This document shows positions 15,122-23,143 of a stretch of 30,302 bases of DNA, in pieces. The stretch is from JBAZYK01 sp964582265 (GTDB taxonomy: Bacteria > Patescibacteriota > Gracilibacteria > UBA1369), in NCBI GenBank assembly GCA_964582265.1, contig CAZOQT010000010.1:1-30302 (forward strand). Reading direction: 5' to 3'. Positions within the stretch are counted from its first letter, which is position 1. Each line of letters begins with the position of its first letter. A model generated the notes under the pieces. It was not told the DNA's origin, ran no database searches, and was given only the letters and a program-made list of their open reading frames with translations. The position numbers and the translations under genes were made by a program.

Positions 15122-15781
15122 CTACGCCGGTGAAGTGTTGAGCGGATCTTGTAATCCATTGATTTTAAACGCTTCTTTGCGCTCTATGCAGCTACCGCAT
15201 TTGCCGCACGGCTTTTGGCCGCCTTCGTAGCAGGTCCAGGTAAGCTCAAATGGCACGCCTAATTTTTGGCCCAATTTAACGATTTCTGCTTTGTTTTTGT
15301 TGATAAAAGGTGTGAAAAGTTTGAAATCGCATTCGTTAGCTAAACTTAAAGTTTTGGCTTGGGCTTTAATAAATTCCGGTCTGCAATCGGCGTAAATGTA
15401 ATGATCGCCGGCGTGTACACCAAGGCCGAGTGCCTGGATTTTTTTTGAAATGGCATAACCGGCTGCAATGTTGATCATGATGGCGTTGCGGTTTGGCACA
15501 ACCGTTTTTTTCATGGTCGATTTTTGGTAGTGCCCATGCGGAGTTTTGATGTTTTTACTGGTTAATGAGCTTCCTTGCAGTAATTCGTTAAAATTTTTGA
15601 TGTTGATGATTTTGTGGGGTATTTTAAGCAGTTTGCTGATTGCTTTGGCCGATTTGATTTCTTTACGATGGCGTTGGCCATAATCAAAGGTTAAAGTTTC
15701 GGTGATTTGGTACTTTTGCTTTAAGAGATAGAGTGCGGTAGTGGAATCCAGGCCGCCGGACAGGATAAAAAGGATTTTCAT
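15122..15781 (-). CDS. queC: 7-cyano-7-deazaguanine synthase
   Basis: ATP-dependent enzyme that converts 7-carboxy-7-deazaguanine and ammonia to preQ0. Started at the ATG at 15781 it has 219 residues, the normal length. The PP-loop FILSGGLDSTTALYLL is at 5-20. A C-terminal zinc site has four Cys at 184, 192, 195 and 198 (CYEGGQKPCGKCGSC). The frame stays open to an ATG at 15847, which would add 22 residues without family counterparts and overlap queE, so I reject that start. It lies 43 bp behind queE and 75 bp before queF. Confidence 0.95.
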   Translation of the reverse strand: MKILFILSGGLDSTTALYLLKQKYQITETLTFDYGQRHRKEIKSAKAISKLLKIPHKIINIKNFNELLQGSSLTSKNIKTPHGHYQKSTMKKTVVPNRNAIMINIAAGYAISKKIQALGLGVHAGDHYIYADCRPEFIKAQAKTLSLANECDFKLFTPFINKNKAEIVKLGQKLGVPFELTWTCYEGGQKPCGKCGSCIERKEAFKINGLQDPLNTSPA

Positions 15782-15824
15782 GGGTGTTGACTTGGGGATG
15801 TGAAAAGATTGTATGCTGGGCTTA

Positions 15825-16625
15825 TTAAGTCGCGCGTTTGTTGCCAAAAAGATAAATGTGCAAACGTGGTGAATAAAAAAAGCCGTTCTTAAAGCAGAAG
15901 ATCAGTGCGTCTTTTTGCTTTTCCTCCATGTTTTTAACAGATGTGCCTTCTGGCATTATATAAGTGACTGGCGCTGACATTTTTTTTGAAAATTGAATTT
16001 TTAGGAAATCTAAAATCAATTTTTCGCTCGATTTATCAACATAAACAAATTTATAAACCGAATTTGGATAGACTTGTACTGCATACTTTTTATTGCCGCT
16101 GTCTTTTAATTTGGGTGAAATGTTAAAAGAAATTTTTTCTTGCTGTAGCTCTTTTTTGAAGGTCTTAGTAAAGGCAGGTAAAAGCGGCATGCTGCCGTTG
16201 GTTTCAAACTCAATGGTGAAATCTTTAAAAGAATTATCTTTAAAAAATTGTTGAAGAAAGGGGATTAGCGAGTTTTGTTGTAATAAAGGTTCTCCTCCGG
16301 TGATTACCAAATTCCGAATTTTTTTTGATGGAGAAAAAAGAGAAAATATTTTTTTACGAGGGATTTTGGGGAGAGGTTTTTTAAGTAGAATTTTGAACTG
16401 TTTGATAATTTCTGCCGTACTCATTTTTTTGTAATCGGTGTGACCTTTTTTCCAGGTGTACGGAGTATCGCACCAGCTGCACTGTAAATTGCATATGCCT
16501 AAGCGCAAAAAAAGTGATGGTTTGCCTGAAAATTTTCCTTCACCCTGGTATGAAGAAAAAATATCGGCTACAAAAATTGAATCGGGTGCAGCAGTTTTTG
16601 TTGATGATGAAATCTGGTGATTCAT
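15825..16625 (-). CDS. queE: 7-carboxy-7-deazaguanine synthase (radical SAM)
   Basis: Radical SAM enzyme that contracts 6-carboxytetrahydropterin to 7-carboxy-7-deazaguanine. In its 266 residues, the substrate-side FSSYQGEGKFSGKPSLFLRL (23-42) precedes the cluster motif CNLQCSWC (Cys 45, 49 and 52), followed by DTPYTW. The GGEPLL SAM-binding segment lies near 110-120. The first 16 residues (MNHQISSSTKTAAPDS) are a non-conserved extension. Long basic inserts (KKPLPKIPRKK; KKIRNL) are consistent with larger QueE variants. It starts 3 nt after the ldh stop codon, so it is transcribed with the dsb/ldh genes upstream and with queC downstream. Confidence 0.93.
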   Translation of the reverse strand: MNHQISSSTKTAAPDSIFVADIFSSYQGEGKFSGKPSLFLRLGICNLQCSWCDTPYTWKKGHTDYKKMSTAEIIKQFKILLKKPLPKIPRKKIFSLFSPSKKIRNLVITGGEPLLQQNSLIPFLQQFFKDNSFKDFTIEFETNGSMPLLPAFTKTFKKELQQEKISFNISPKLKDSGNKKYAVQVYPNSVYKFVYVDKSSEKLILDFLKIQFSKKMSAPVTYIMPEGTSVKNMEEKQKDALIFCFKNGFFYSPRLHIYLFGNKRAT

Positions 16626-16628
16626 GTG

Positions 16629-17579
16629 TTACTTCAAGTACTGCCTTAAATTAGCGGCTGATTTAGCCAAACTTTTTTGCTCGGCTTTGTTTAGAGGGAT
16701 TTTTATGACATCAGAAATTCCGCTGCTGTCTAAAACACAAGGCACGCTTAAGGCGACATTACTTTCACCATAATAGTCCTTTAATTTAACGGAAAGTGGT
16801 AGGACAATGCGTGAATTTTCAAAAATGTATTTCATGATTTCACGGATTACCACGCCGATTGAATAGCAAGTATAACCCATATCGTGAATAATGCGATAAG
16901 CGGCGTTTTTTGTGTCTTGGTAGCATTTTTCCGCGACTTTATCTGTAAATCCTGAAATGTTTTTTAAAGGTAATCCCGCGACATTTGCAGAACTATAGAC
17001 TGGAAATGAACTGTCTCCATGTTCGCCCAAGATGTAAGCTTCAATACTTTTGGGGTTTAATTTGAGTTTATCGCCTATATGAAAACGTAATCTTGCTGTA
17101 TCCAACATAGTTCCTGACCCAAAAACACGATTTGGTGGGAAGCCAGAAAGTTTAATGGCTTCATAGGTTAAAATATCGACCGGGTTACTGACAATTAATA
17201 AAATGCTATTAGGAGCAACTTTGGCAAGAGCAGGAATAATTTGTTTAAAAATTGAACGATTTTTGTTGATTAATTGTAAACGGGTTTCTCCTTCCTGTTG
17301 TTTTGCTCCTGCGGTAATAACAATCAAATTTGAGTCTTTACACGCTGCATAGTCGTTTGACGCTGTGATGCGGGTATATGGTAGGAATGAAAGTGAATGT
17401 TCAAAGTCCAATAATAGTCCTTCGGCTTTGTCTTTATTTTGATCTATTAAAACCAGTTCACTGGGACTACCATCCAGTAGCATGGCATAGGCGGCTGTTG
17501 CGCCAACATTTCCGCAGCCAATAACTGAAACTTTAAAGTTACATTGAAGAGAGTTTTTTTTATTAAAAACTTTAAACAT
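16629..17579 (-). CDS. ldh: L-lactate dehydrogenase
   Basis: Cytosolic NAD-dependent enzyme reducing pyruvate to L-lactate, which regenerates NAD+ in fermentation. Of 316 residues, the Rossmann motif VIGCGNVGA is at 19-27 and the NAD-ribose Asp is in LIDQNK (46). The active-site loop AGAKQQEGETR (90-100) has Gln 94 where malate dehydrogenases have Arg, and GE rather than GM, so LDH is preferred over MDH. MLDTARLRF carries the Asp 160/Arg 163 pair and GEHGDSSFPV the catalytic His 187. It sits 2 nt behind the dsbA-like gene and 3 nt before queE, an unusual location for a fermentation gene. The only sign of energy metabolism in the window, it supports a fermentative lifestyle. Confidence 0.94.
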   Translation of the reverse strand: MFKVFNKKNSLQCNFKVSVIGCGNVGATAAYAMLLDGSPSELVLIDQNKDKAEGLLLDFEHSLSFLPYTRITASNDYAACKDSNLIVITAGAKQQEGETRLQLINKNRSIFKQIIPALAKVAPNSILLIVSNPVDILTYEAIKLSGFPPNRVFGSGTMLDTARLRFHIGDKLKLNPKSIEAYILGEHGDSSFPVYSSANVAGLPLKNISGFTDKVAEKCYQDTKNAAYRIIHDMGYTCYSIGVVIREIMKYIFENSRIVLPLSVKLKDYYGESNVALSVPCVLDSSGISDVIKIPLNKAEQKSLAKSAANLRQYLK

Positions 17580-17581
17580 TT

Positions 17582-18220
17582 TTATTTTGTTAAATAAGGT
17601 TTTAACGCATTTAAAAGGTTATCGTAACTAAGGCCGCCATCATATTTTTGACCGTTGATAAAGATACTTGGAGTAGCGTTAAGCTGAAGACTTTCGCTGT
17701 CGTTTTCATCCCGCTTTATTTTTTGTGCAAATTTCTGGTCTTGAACAGCCTTTTGAAATTTGACTGTATCTAGTCCTAATTCCTGGGCGTATGTGGTGAA
17801 TTTATTGATGGCGTTGTTGTCTTCACTCCATTCGCTTTGTGTATCGTATAATTTATCATACATTTGCCAAAATTTACCTTGTTCGCCGGCAGCCTCTGCC
17901 GCATTCGCAGCCATTAAAGCGTTTTGATGTTGTGGCAATGGAAAGTGACGGAAAACAAAATCAATCTGATTTGGATTATCCTGAATGATTTTACTTAAAA
18001 TGGCATGAAAAACACCACACGCAGGGCATTGAAAATCTTCAAAAGCAACAACAGTGACTTTTGGTGTGACCGGTTTGCCTTGAAGTAATGCGTAGCTGTC
18101 ACTGCGAACTAAAATATTTTGGTCAATGGGACCAGAATTGTTGATTGATAAGATAATTCCAACAACCACGACCAGGCTTGCAAAACCAATTGTAAGAAGA
18201 TTTTTTAATTCTTTTTTCAT
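17582..18220 (-). CDS. Membrane-anchored DsbA-family thiol oxidase
   Basis: A 212-residue DsbA/thioredoxin-like disulfide oxidase that forms disulfides in exported proteins. Residues 9-27 are an uncleaved-looking membrane anchor (LLTIGFASLVVVVGIILSI). The catalytic motif is CPAC (65-68) in FEDFQCPACGVF, and the cis-Pro loop is NATPSIFING (P184). The helical insertion AANAAEAAGEQGKFWQMYDKLY is typical of the Thioredoxin_4/BdbD branch. The gene sits directly between bdbC-like and ldh genes with 2-nt gaps. The adjacent DsbB-like protein is the expected re-oxidation partner. No Shine-Dalgarno precedes the ATG at 18220. Confidence 0.93.
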   Translation of the reverse strand: MKKELKNLLTIGFASLVVVVGIILSINNSGPIDQNILVRSDSYALLQGKPVTPKVTVVAFEDFQCPACGVFHAILSKIIQDNPNQIDFVFRHFPLPQHQNALMAANAAEAAGEQGKFWQMYDKLYDTQSEWSEDNNAINKFTTYAQELGLDTVKFQKAVQDQKFAQKIKRDENDSESLQLNATPSIFINGQKYDGGLSYDNLLNALKPYLTK

Positions 18221-18222
18221 AA

Positions 18223-18651
18223 TTATTTTGATGATTTTTTATAAATTAAAATACAAATTCCAATCGCGATAAAAGATAATAGTGAAAGTAGTGGAATGCT
18301 GATAAATCCAAACGTAAAATAATTTGTGATGCACGAAACTCCAAATGAACATGGCGCTAAGCTTTCTGGGATAAATCCATATTGAAGTAAATTGTGATAA
18401 ATTGCGAAGATTGTACCCAATGTTAATAACGGCAGGGCGTGAAGATGAAGTATCTTATCTTTTTTGAGGATGCCGATAAATAAAATTACTACAAGTGGAT
18501 ACATAAAAATCCTTTGCCACCAGCAAAGAGTGCATGGAGGATATTTAAGAACTTCACTGAATATTAAACTGCCTACGGTTGCAGTTAAAGCAATAATCCA
18601 AGCAATATAAAGTATGTTTTCAGAAATCCATTTTTTAGTTGCTTTTATCAT
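18223..18651 (-). CDS. DsbB/BdbC-like disulfide oxidoreductase
   Basis: A 142-residue, four-helix membrane protein that re-oxidises the DsbA partner and passes electrons to a quinone. Seen: the first loop cysteines PPCTLCWWQR (Cys 40 and 43) followed by the quinone-site-like WWQR, and the second loop pair CSFGVSC (Cys 101 and 107). Spans are at about 13-30, 46-62, 70-88 and 113-136. Size and Cys spacing match the short BdbC branch found in Gram-positives and many small genomes. It lies between the DoxX and DsbA-like genes (gaps 17 and 2 nt). No quinone biosynthesis or respiratory gene is visible in the window, so the final electron acceptor is open. Confidence 0.92.
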   Translation of the reverse strand: MIKATKKWISENILYIAWIIALTATVGSLIFSEVLKYPPCTLCWWQRIFMYPLVVILFIGILKKDKILHLHALPLLTLGTIFAIYHNLLQYGFIPESLAPCSFGVSCITNYFTFGFISIPLLSLLSFIAIGICILIYKKSSK

Positions 18652-18668
18652 CTTGTTTATTGTTATTG

Positions 18669-19160
18669 TTATTCAAGAATTGGGAATTTTTTAACTAATG
18701 TGGTGTTGCTCCACCATTTTCCGAGTCCCCAGGTTTGCCCGGCTTTAACTTGTGTGAAAGCCAAAAAACAGACTAAGTAAAGTATGTGCTGATCTAAAAT
18801 TGGATTTTGCTTAGGTGGCAAATTCGCGCTCCACATCATTATTGTTAAAAGTGCTCCGGAGTAACCTGCGATTTTCATACCTATCCCTAAAATCAATGCT
18901 AAACCAATTAGCAATAATCCAAGCATAAAAAGGGTATCTATAAATACGTTTCCGGCCATGGTTTGGTAAATGCCCGCAAGTGGACCGGATGAGCCCATTT
19001 TTAAAAAGCTGAAAGTGGGGGATACACCGTTAATCCAAGCCTTACCTGGTGCGGTTGCAAAGCCTAAGCCAAATAATTTATCAATAAACGCCCATAAAAA
19101 CATCCACCCTAAAACAAAGCGGATTAAGCTCCAGAAATATTTGTTTTTTGAATCGGACAT
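18669..19160 (-). CDS. DoxX-family membrane protein
   Basis: A 163-residue, four-helix DoxX/DoxD-type protein. Seen: FWSLIRFVLGWMFLWAFIDKLFGLGF (starting at residue 9) with the family's Arg and the conserved Lys after the first helix, IDTLFMLGLLLIGLALILGIGMKIAG in the second and third helices, and a final LDQHILYLVCFLAF span with Asp/His. DoxX proteins are linked to quinone-dependent thiol or sulfur oxidation; in Mycobacterium one is part of a membrane oxidoreductase complex. The gene starts the DoxX-DsbB-DsbA block, 35 nt after the U32 gene. A role in draining or supplying electrons for disulfide formation is an inference from position. Confidence 0.85.
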   Translation of the reverse strand: MSDSKNKYFWSLIRFVLGWMFLWAFIDKLFGLGFATAPGKAWINGVSPTFSFLKMGSSGPLAGIYQTMAGNVFIDTLFMLGLLLIGLALILGIGMKIAGYSGALLTIMMWSANLPPKQNPILDQHILYLVCFLAFTQVKAGQTWGLGKWWSNTTLVKKFPILE

Positions 19161-19195
19161 AAATTAGAAAAGATAATGACTTGGCATATTCTAAG

Positions 19196-20584
19196 CTATT
19201 TGCGAAGTTTTCGCAAAATTGTGCCAACTCCAATATCCTCGCCTACTCCATTCAGGTCTAAAAGCACATGGTCTTTTTGTCCGGGATGAATTATAGAAAC
19301 TGGTTTGCCGTCCATAGAAAATAAATTTTGGATGGTAGTTTCGTAAATGTTTTTTGGAGTGACTATTTCCACTTTTTCAGGTGTATCAACACGTCCTTTT
19401 ACCTCCATTTCGTAAAACCGGTTTTGTCCTTTTTGATGAATATTGCGGATCACACCTATAAATTCATGAGTTTGGTGAGTAACATTTTTTTCATAGTCCT
19501 GGGCTTTTTCTGATGGATTGTTCATTAAGAATCCTGGAATAAAACCACGGTTAGAAGTTTTCGCCAATTCTTTTAGGTAGTCCGGATTATATGGTTTTCC
19601 GGCTTCCATATCATCAATCGCCTGACGGTAAATGCGTGCAACTGAAGCAACATAATATAAAGTTTTGTTGCGGCCTTCTACTTTAAAACTGCATACGCCT
19701 GCGTCTTTAAGCTCTTTTAAATATTCAATCAAGCAAAGATCGCGAGCGTTCATGATGTATGTGCCGTGTTCATCTTCGTCAATTTGAAAGAATTTCCCTG
19801 GGCGCTCAAGCTCTTCCAAATAATAATCCCCATCCAATTTTTTGTAATTGGAAGCGATGGTTTTGCTGGAAGCTGAATTTTTTTGCTCTTCTGCTACTGA
19901 TGAAAGGTGCTCTTCTACTGCGCTGTTATGAGTAGTGCAGATTTTTTCTGCTATCTCGTTTTTATCATGCGCTTTATATACTTTATATTCCCAGCGGCAA
20001 GAATGGGCGCAAGTGCCTTGATTTGCATCTCGATAAGAAAAATAATTGGAGAGCAGGCATCGACCAGAATAAGCCATGCAAATGGAGCCATGTACAAAGA
20101 ATTCCAGTTCTAAAGTTGGATTTTTTTCATGAATTTCTTTAATTTCTGCTAAAGAAATTTCACGCGATAAAATCACACGCTCAACACCATTTTTGTGCCA
20201 GAATTTGGCGGATGCCCAGTTAACGTTATTGGCTTGAACGGAAAGGTGAATTGGAACTTGCGGAGCCAGTTCTTTGCAGAGCATGATTACGCCCGGATCT
20301 GCCACAATAAAAGCGTCCGGTTTAAGTTCAGCAAGTGATTTTAAGGCTTTCTGTAGTACCGGAATTTTGTAATTATGAGGAAAAATATTCAAAGTTAAGT
20401 AGATTTTTTTGCCTAGTGATCTGGTGTAATCTACGGCTTCTTTTACGCTATCTATCTTGAATTTGTTTTCGCGCGCGCGAAGTGAAAACACAGGTACACC
20501 TGCATAAACAGCATCCGCGCCGTACATAAAAGCAAATTTTAGTTTTTCCATGTCTCCTGCGGGGAGGAGTAGTTCTGGCTTCAT
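19196..20584 (-). CDS. trhP: Peptidase U32-family tRNA hydroxylation protein (TrhP/YegQ-like)
   Basis: A 462-residue member of the U32 family. The closest recognised type is TrhP (YegQ), which makes 5-hydroxyuridine at the tRNA wobble position from prephenate. Seen: ELLLPAGDMEKLKFAFMYGADAVYAG (starting at residue 4), VHGSICMAYSGRCLLSNYF (165-182) and GTCAHSCRWEY (190-200). The four Cys at 169, 176, 192 and 196 form the probable iron-sulfur or metal site. GTYIMNARDLCLIEYL and FKVEGRNKTLYYVA follow. An insertion of about 45 residues at 204-250, rich in Glu, Ser and Ala, is not in the E. coli protein as I know it. A collagenase-type peptidase role is the older annotation and less likely. It may head the dsb-ldh-que transcript. 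No Shine-Dalgarno precedes the ATG at 20584. Confidence 0.85.
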   Translation of the reverse strand: MKPELLLPAGDMEKLKFAFMYGADAVYAGVPVFSLRARENKFKIDSVKEAVDYTRSLGKKIYLTLNIFPHNYKIPVLQKALKSLAELKPDAFIVADPGVIMLCKELAPQVPIHLSVQANNVNWASAKFWHKNGVERVILSREISLAEIKEIHEKNPTLELEFFVHGSICMAYSGRCLLSNYFSYRDANQGTCAHSCRWEYKVYKAHDKNEIAEKICTTHNSAVEEHLSSVAEEQKNSASSKTIASNYKKLDGDYYLEELERPGKFFQIDEDEHGTYIMNARDLCLIEYLKELKDAGVCSFKVEGRNKTLYYVASVARIYRQAIDDMEAGKPYNPDYLKELAKTSNRGFIPGFLMNNPSEKAQDYEKNVTHQTHEFIGVIRNIHQKGQNRFYEMEVKGRVDTPEKVEIVTPKNIYETTIQNLFSMDGKPVSIIHPGQKDHVLLDLNGVGEDIGVGTILRKLRK

Positions 20585-20628
20585 ATTTATTTCTTGATTG
20601 GACCTGAGCTTCTTTTTTAAATGATTTT

Positions 20629-20657
20629 TTGCTTAAAGGCAAGCTTTATTGTAGAAT
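20629..20657 (+). promoter_or_regulatory. Candidate promoter for the SanA-like gene
   Basis: TTGCTT (20629-20634), a 17-nt spacer and TAGAAT (20652-20657; 5 of 6). The start near 20664 gives a leader of about 28 nt to the ATG at 20692. It lies in the 107-bp divergent region shared with the U32 gene. Confidence 0.4.
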
Positions 20658-20691
20658 TTAGTGGCTTTTTTAGCGCTATGAGCAAGCTTTT

Positions 20692-21384
20692 ATGCAATTT
20701 CCTGGTTCCATAAAATTTAAAGAAAATTTTGGTCACAAATTCCAGTTTGGAATTTTGATGATGTTGGTGATTTTTTTTGGCGTTTTGATTGATATAAATT
20801 TTTCCATGATCAAGGAAACAAAAGAGTACATTTTTGCTGCTGTTGAAAATGTTCCGTCCAAAACTGTGGCGTTGATTTTGGGAGCTAGAGTCTATTCTGA
20901 TGAAAGAATGAGCAGTATTTTATTTGATAGGGTACAAACAGGATTAGAACTTTATAAATCAGGTAGAGTTAAAAAATTGTTGTTAAGTGGTGATCATGGC
21001 ACTAAAAATTACGATGAAGTTAATACGATGAAAGAATATCTTTTGGATAAGGGTGTTCCGGCTGAAGATATTTTTTTGGATCACGCGGGATTTGATACTT
21101 ATGACAGTTTTTACAGAGCAAAAGAAATTTTTGGGGTTTATGATGTGACTGTAGTAACTCAGGCTTTTCATTTACCCAGGGCTGTTTATATTGGGCGCGC
21201 TCTGGGTATGGAAGTTATAGGAGTTGTGGCAGATAAACAAAAATATCTTTCTGAATTTACTAATAATGCACGTGAAATTTTGGCACGTGTTAAGGCTTTT
21301 GGGGTTGTTCATCTTAATTTGAGGCCAAAATTTTTAGGACAAAAAATTCCTATTACCGGTGATTCCAAATTAAGTTGGGATTAA
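20692..21384 (+). CDS. SanA/YdcF-like DUF218 membrane-anchored protein
   Basis: A 230-residue protein with one N-terminal span (about 20-38, FGILMMLVIFFGVLIDI) and an external DUF218 domain. The domain matches the SanA (vancomycin high-temperature exclusion) branch: ILGARVYSDERMSSILFDR (62-80), KKLLLSGDHG (98-107), YDEVNTMKEYLLDKGVP, DHAGFDTYDSFYRAKEIF and VVTQAFHLPRAVYIGRALG. These segments carry the conserved Gly, Asp and His residues of the family. SanA-type proteins affect envelope integrity, but their reaction is not known. It stands alone on the plus strand between the divergent U32 gene and a convergent 48-residue gene whose stop lies 13 bp away. Confidence 0.87.
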   Translation: MQFPGSIKFKENFGHKFQFGILMMLVIFFGVLIDINFSMIKETKEYIFAAVENVPSKTVALILGARVYSDERMSSILFDRVQTGLELYKSGRVKKLLLSGDHGTKNYDEVNTMKEYLLDKGVPAEDIFLDHAGFDTYDSFYRAKEIFGVYDVTVVTQAFHLPRAVYIGRALGMEVIGVVADKQKYLSEFTNNAREILARVKAFGVVHLNLRPKFLGQKIPITGDSKLSWD

Positions 21385-21396
21385 CTATCGCCAAAA

Positions 21397-21543
21397 TTAA
21401 GCTCTTCCGGTTAGCAGCCTGTAAATTAAGACAACTAGAGCTATGACTAGCAAGAAATGAATTAAACTGCCGCCAATTCGTAAGCTGAATCCTCCTATCC
21501 AGGCTAAAACAAGGATGATGATGATGATATCCAGTGTGCTCAT
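21397..21543 (-). CDS. Lmo0937-type 48-residue membrane peptide
   Basis: A short gene of 48 codons plus stop. The peptide starts MSTLDIIIIILVLAWIGGF and ends in a second hydrophobic stretch (LIHFLLVIALVVLIYRLL) before TGRA. The two-span hairpin with a Gly/Arg turn (RIGGSL) matches the widespread lmo0937/DUF5670 family of tiny membrane proteins, which are often stress-induced and have no proven function. The start ATG is at 21541-21543, with an A/T-rich leader and no Shine-Dalgarno. It lies 70 bp downstream of the 509-residue protein gene on the same strand, beyond a weak CGCGTT/AACGCG inverted repeat, and converges on the SanA-like gene. Confidence 0.75.
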   Translation of the reverse strand: MSTLDIIIIILVLAWIGGFSLRIGGSLIHFLLVIALVVLIYRLLTGRA

Positions 21544-21613
21544 AAAGAAAAATAAAGAAATAGACGCGTTTTTTACAAAGAACGCGAGTTAGGTGATCTT
21601 TTATTGTAGCAGT

Positions 21614-23143
21614 TTAGAAGGGTACTATCAATTGGAAGCGGCGGCTTTTATCGCAAATTACTGGTAGAATAACCAAGTTGCCATTAAGGATTTGTTGCGC
21701 GCTTGGTTCTCTCCAGTCGTATAGAATTTTTACTTTTTCCCGCAGGTTTAATAAAGCTTCAGAAAAAGTTACGCCAATAGTGATGTCTGGATTGTTTTCT
21801 GCTATAAGGCGTAAAAATTCGCGATCTGATAAGGTAAGCCATTCAGCTTTTTTTAGGCAATCCCAATTGATTCTTTGCATTTTTTCCCAGCGGCCTTCAT
21901 GCATTGGTACTTTAAATATTTCTTTTACTACGGCTACAACTGGGGAAGCGGCATAATCTTCTTTGCTTTTATAATAAGAAGGTAGGGCAAGTGTTTTGAC
22001 TCGATTAGCTCTGACAATTCCGGAAGCAAACACAACATTGCGCGCCAGACTTACAAAGTCAGCATCGTATACTCTAAAACCCATTTTAGAAAATGGGCTG
22101 TAATCACGACTTGTAACGGATACAAAAGATTCTTCGTGATGCGGAAATTTATTCGCGCAAAAGCCACTTAATGAATTGGCTAAAATTAAAACCGCGCGCA
22201 TCTTTAGTTCATTTTTGTCCTTAATCTTTTTGCCGTATGAAGATTTTATTTTTTTTATTATTCTGGGCAAAATGGTTTTTTCCATGGAGGCCAGTGTTTG
22301 CCAGAATTGAAGCGCAGTTTCTTTATAGGCATTAATCCAGTCGGGCTTGGGATTAAATTTGGAAACTTTGTCCTTAAATATGCTTTTGAATTCCTCGGCG
22401 ATTTTCTGGGTTGATATGATTTTGCCTTTTTCTACTAATTTATTTAATGTTTCCTGTGTAAAGCCGTGGTGTTTTTGCGCATATTCGAGCGCGAATTCGC
22501 TTTCCAATCCTGTATAAGAAAAACCTGTTTGAGGGTCATATGATCCTTGGATTATGACAGCTTTTTTCCCGGGATAATTTTTTTTAACATGTCGTTTTAA
22601 TGCTTCTCCTACGGCTTTTTTTCTTAATACATCCTGTAATACGCCATCATCTTTGGTGTAGTGTCCCAATCCTATTTCACTGGCTTTTTTTGCGGCACAG
22701 CCGGTGTGGCTATCAAGAATTTCGGCAATATCGCCATTCATTTTAATGACTTTGTGGATTTGTTTAGCAATATTAGAATTTTCCACAAGGCTCAATTCTC
22801 CATTTTCTGATCTGATAAATTCCAGTGGGTCGCCAGCAGGCAACTGGATCGCGCCACCCTTCATTCCACCAAAAATTCCAAATTTTGAAGTCAAAGTTAC
22901 GCGTCCATCAATACAAAGTAAGCCATAAGGCGGATAGGGAAGCAGATTGTTGGCGAGCATGGCTGCTCTTAAAATTTCCGGTGACTCTATATCGTTGCCG
23001 CGGGCGTTACGTTCAGCAATCAGTTCTGGCACGAACTCTTTTAGATATTTAAGATCTTTTGTGGATATTATTTTTTTGGAATTAAGTTTTTCAAAAAACT
23101 TTTCCAGTTGAAACCTAAGGGAATCAGGAATGTGTCTTTTCAT
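21614..23143 (-). CDS. Large protein with beta-carbonic-anhydrase-like metal-site motifs
   Basis: A 509-residue soluble protein I do not recognise as a named family. Residues 75-150 carry the order of zinc and catalytic residues of beta-carbonic anhydrases: C77-I-D79-G-R81 followed 65 residues later by H146-T-G-C149. Between them lies FGIFGGMKGGAIQLPAGDP, in the place of the beta-CA R-N-A-G/A-N segment. Beta-CAs are about 200 residues, so 290 extra C-terminal residues follow. Those contain PHHEESFVSVTSRDYSPF, DADFVSLARNVVFASGIVRANRV and ITIGVTFSEALLN, and end FQLIVPF. The first 60 residues are a charged helical lead. No signal peptide is seen. CO2 hydration is possible, but a diverged fold with another activity is just as likely. 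Its start overlaps the methyltransferase gene by 20 nt. Confidence 0.72.
   Translation of the reverse strand: MKRHIPDSLRFQLEKFFEKLNSKKIISTKDLKYLKEFVPELIAERNARGNDIESPEILRAAMLANNLLPYPPYGLLCIDGRVTLTSKFGIFGGMKGGAIQLPAGDPLEFIRSENGELSLVENSNIAKQIHKVIKMNGDIAEILDSHTGCAAKKASEIGLGHYTKDDGVLQDVLRKKAVGEALKRHVKKNYPGKKAVIIQGSYDPQTGFSYTGLESEFALEYAQKHHGFTQETLNKLVEKGKIISTQKIAEEFKSIFKDKVSKFNPKPDWINAYKETALQFWQTLASMEKTILPRIIKKIKSSYGKKIKDKNELKMRAVLILANSLSGFCANKFPHHEESFVSVTSRDYSPFSKMGFRVYDADFVSLARNVVFASGIVRANRVKTLALPSYYKSKEDYAASPVVAVVKEIFKVPMHEGRWEKMQRINWDCLKKAEWLTLSDREFLRLIAENNPDITIGVTFSEALLNLREKVKILYDWREPSAQQILNGNLVILPVICDKSRRFQLIVPF

Noticed and set aside
15782..15847. Longer queC starting at 15847
   Set aside because: It adds 22 residues before the normal QueC start, with no family match, and would overlap queE; the ATG at 15781 fits the family length.
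14566..16625. preQ1 riboswitch before the que genes
   Set aside because: The short gaps before queE, queC and queF contain no hairpin plus A-rich tail of the preQ1 type.
21574..21596. Terminator between the beta-CA-like gene and the 48-residue gene
   Set aside because: CGCGTT/AACGCG is only 6 bp with a 10-nt loop and an interrupted T tract, so it is not convincing.
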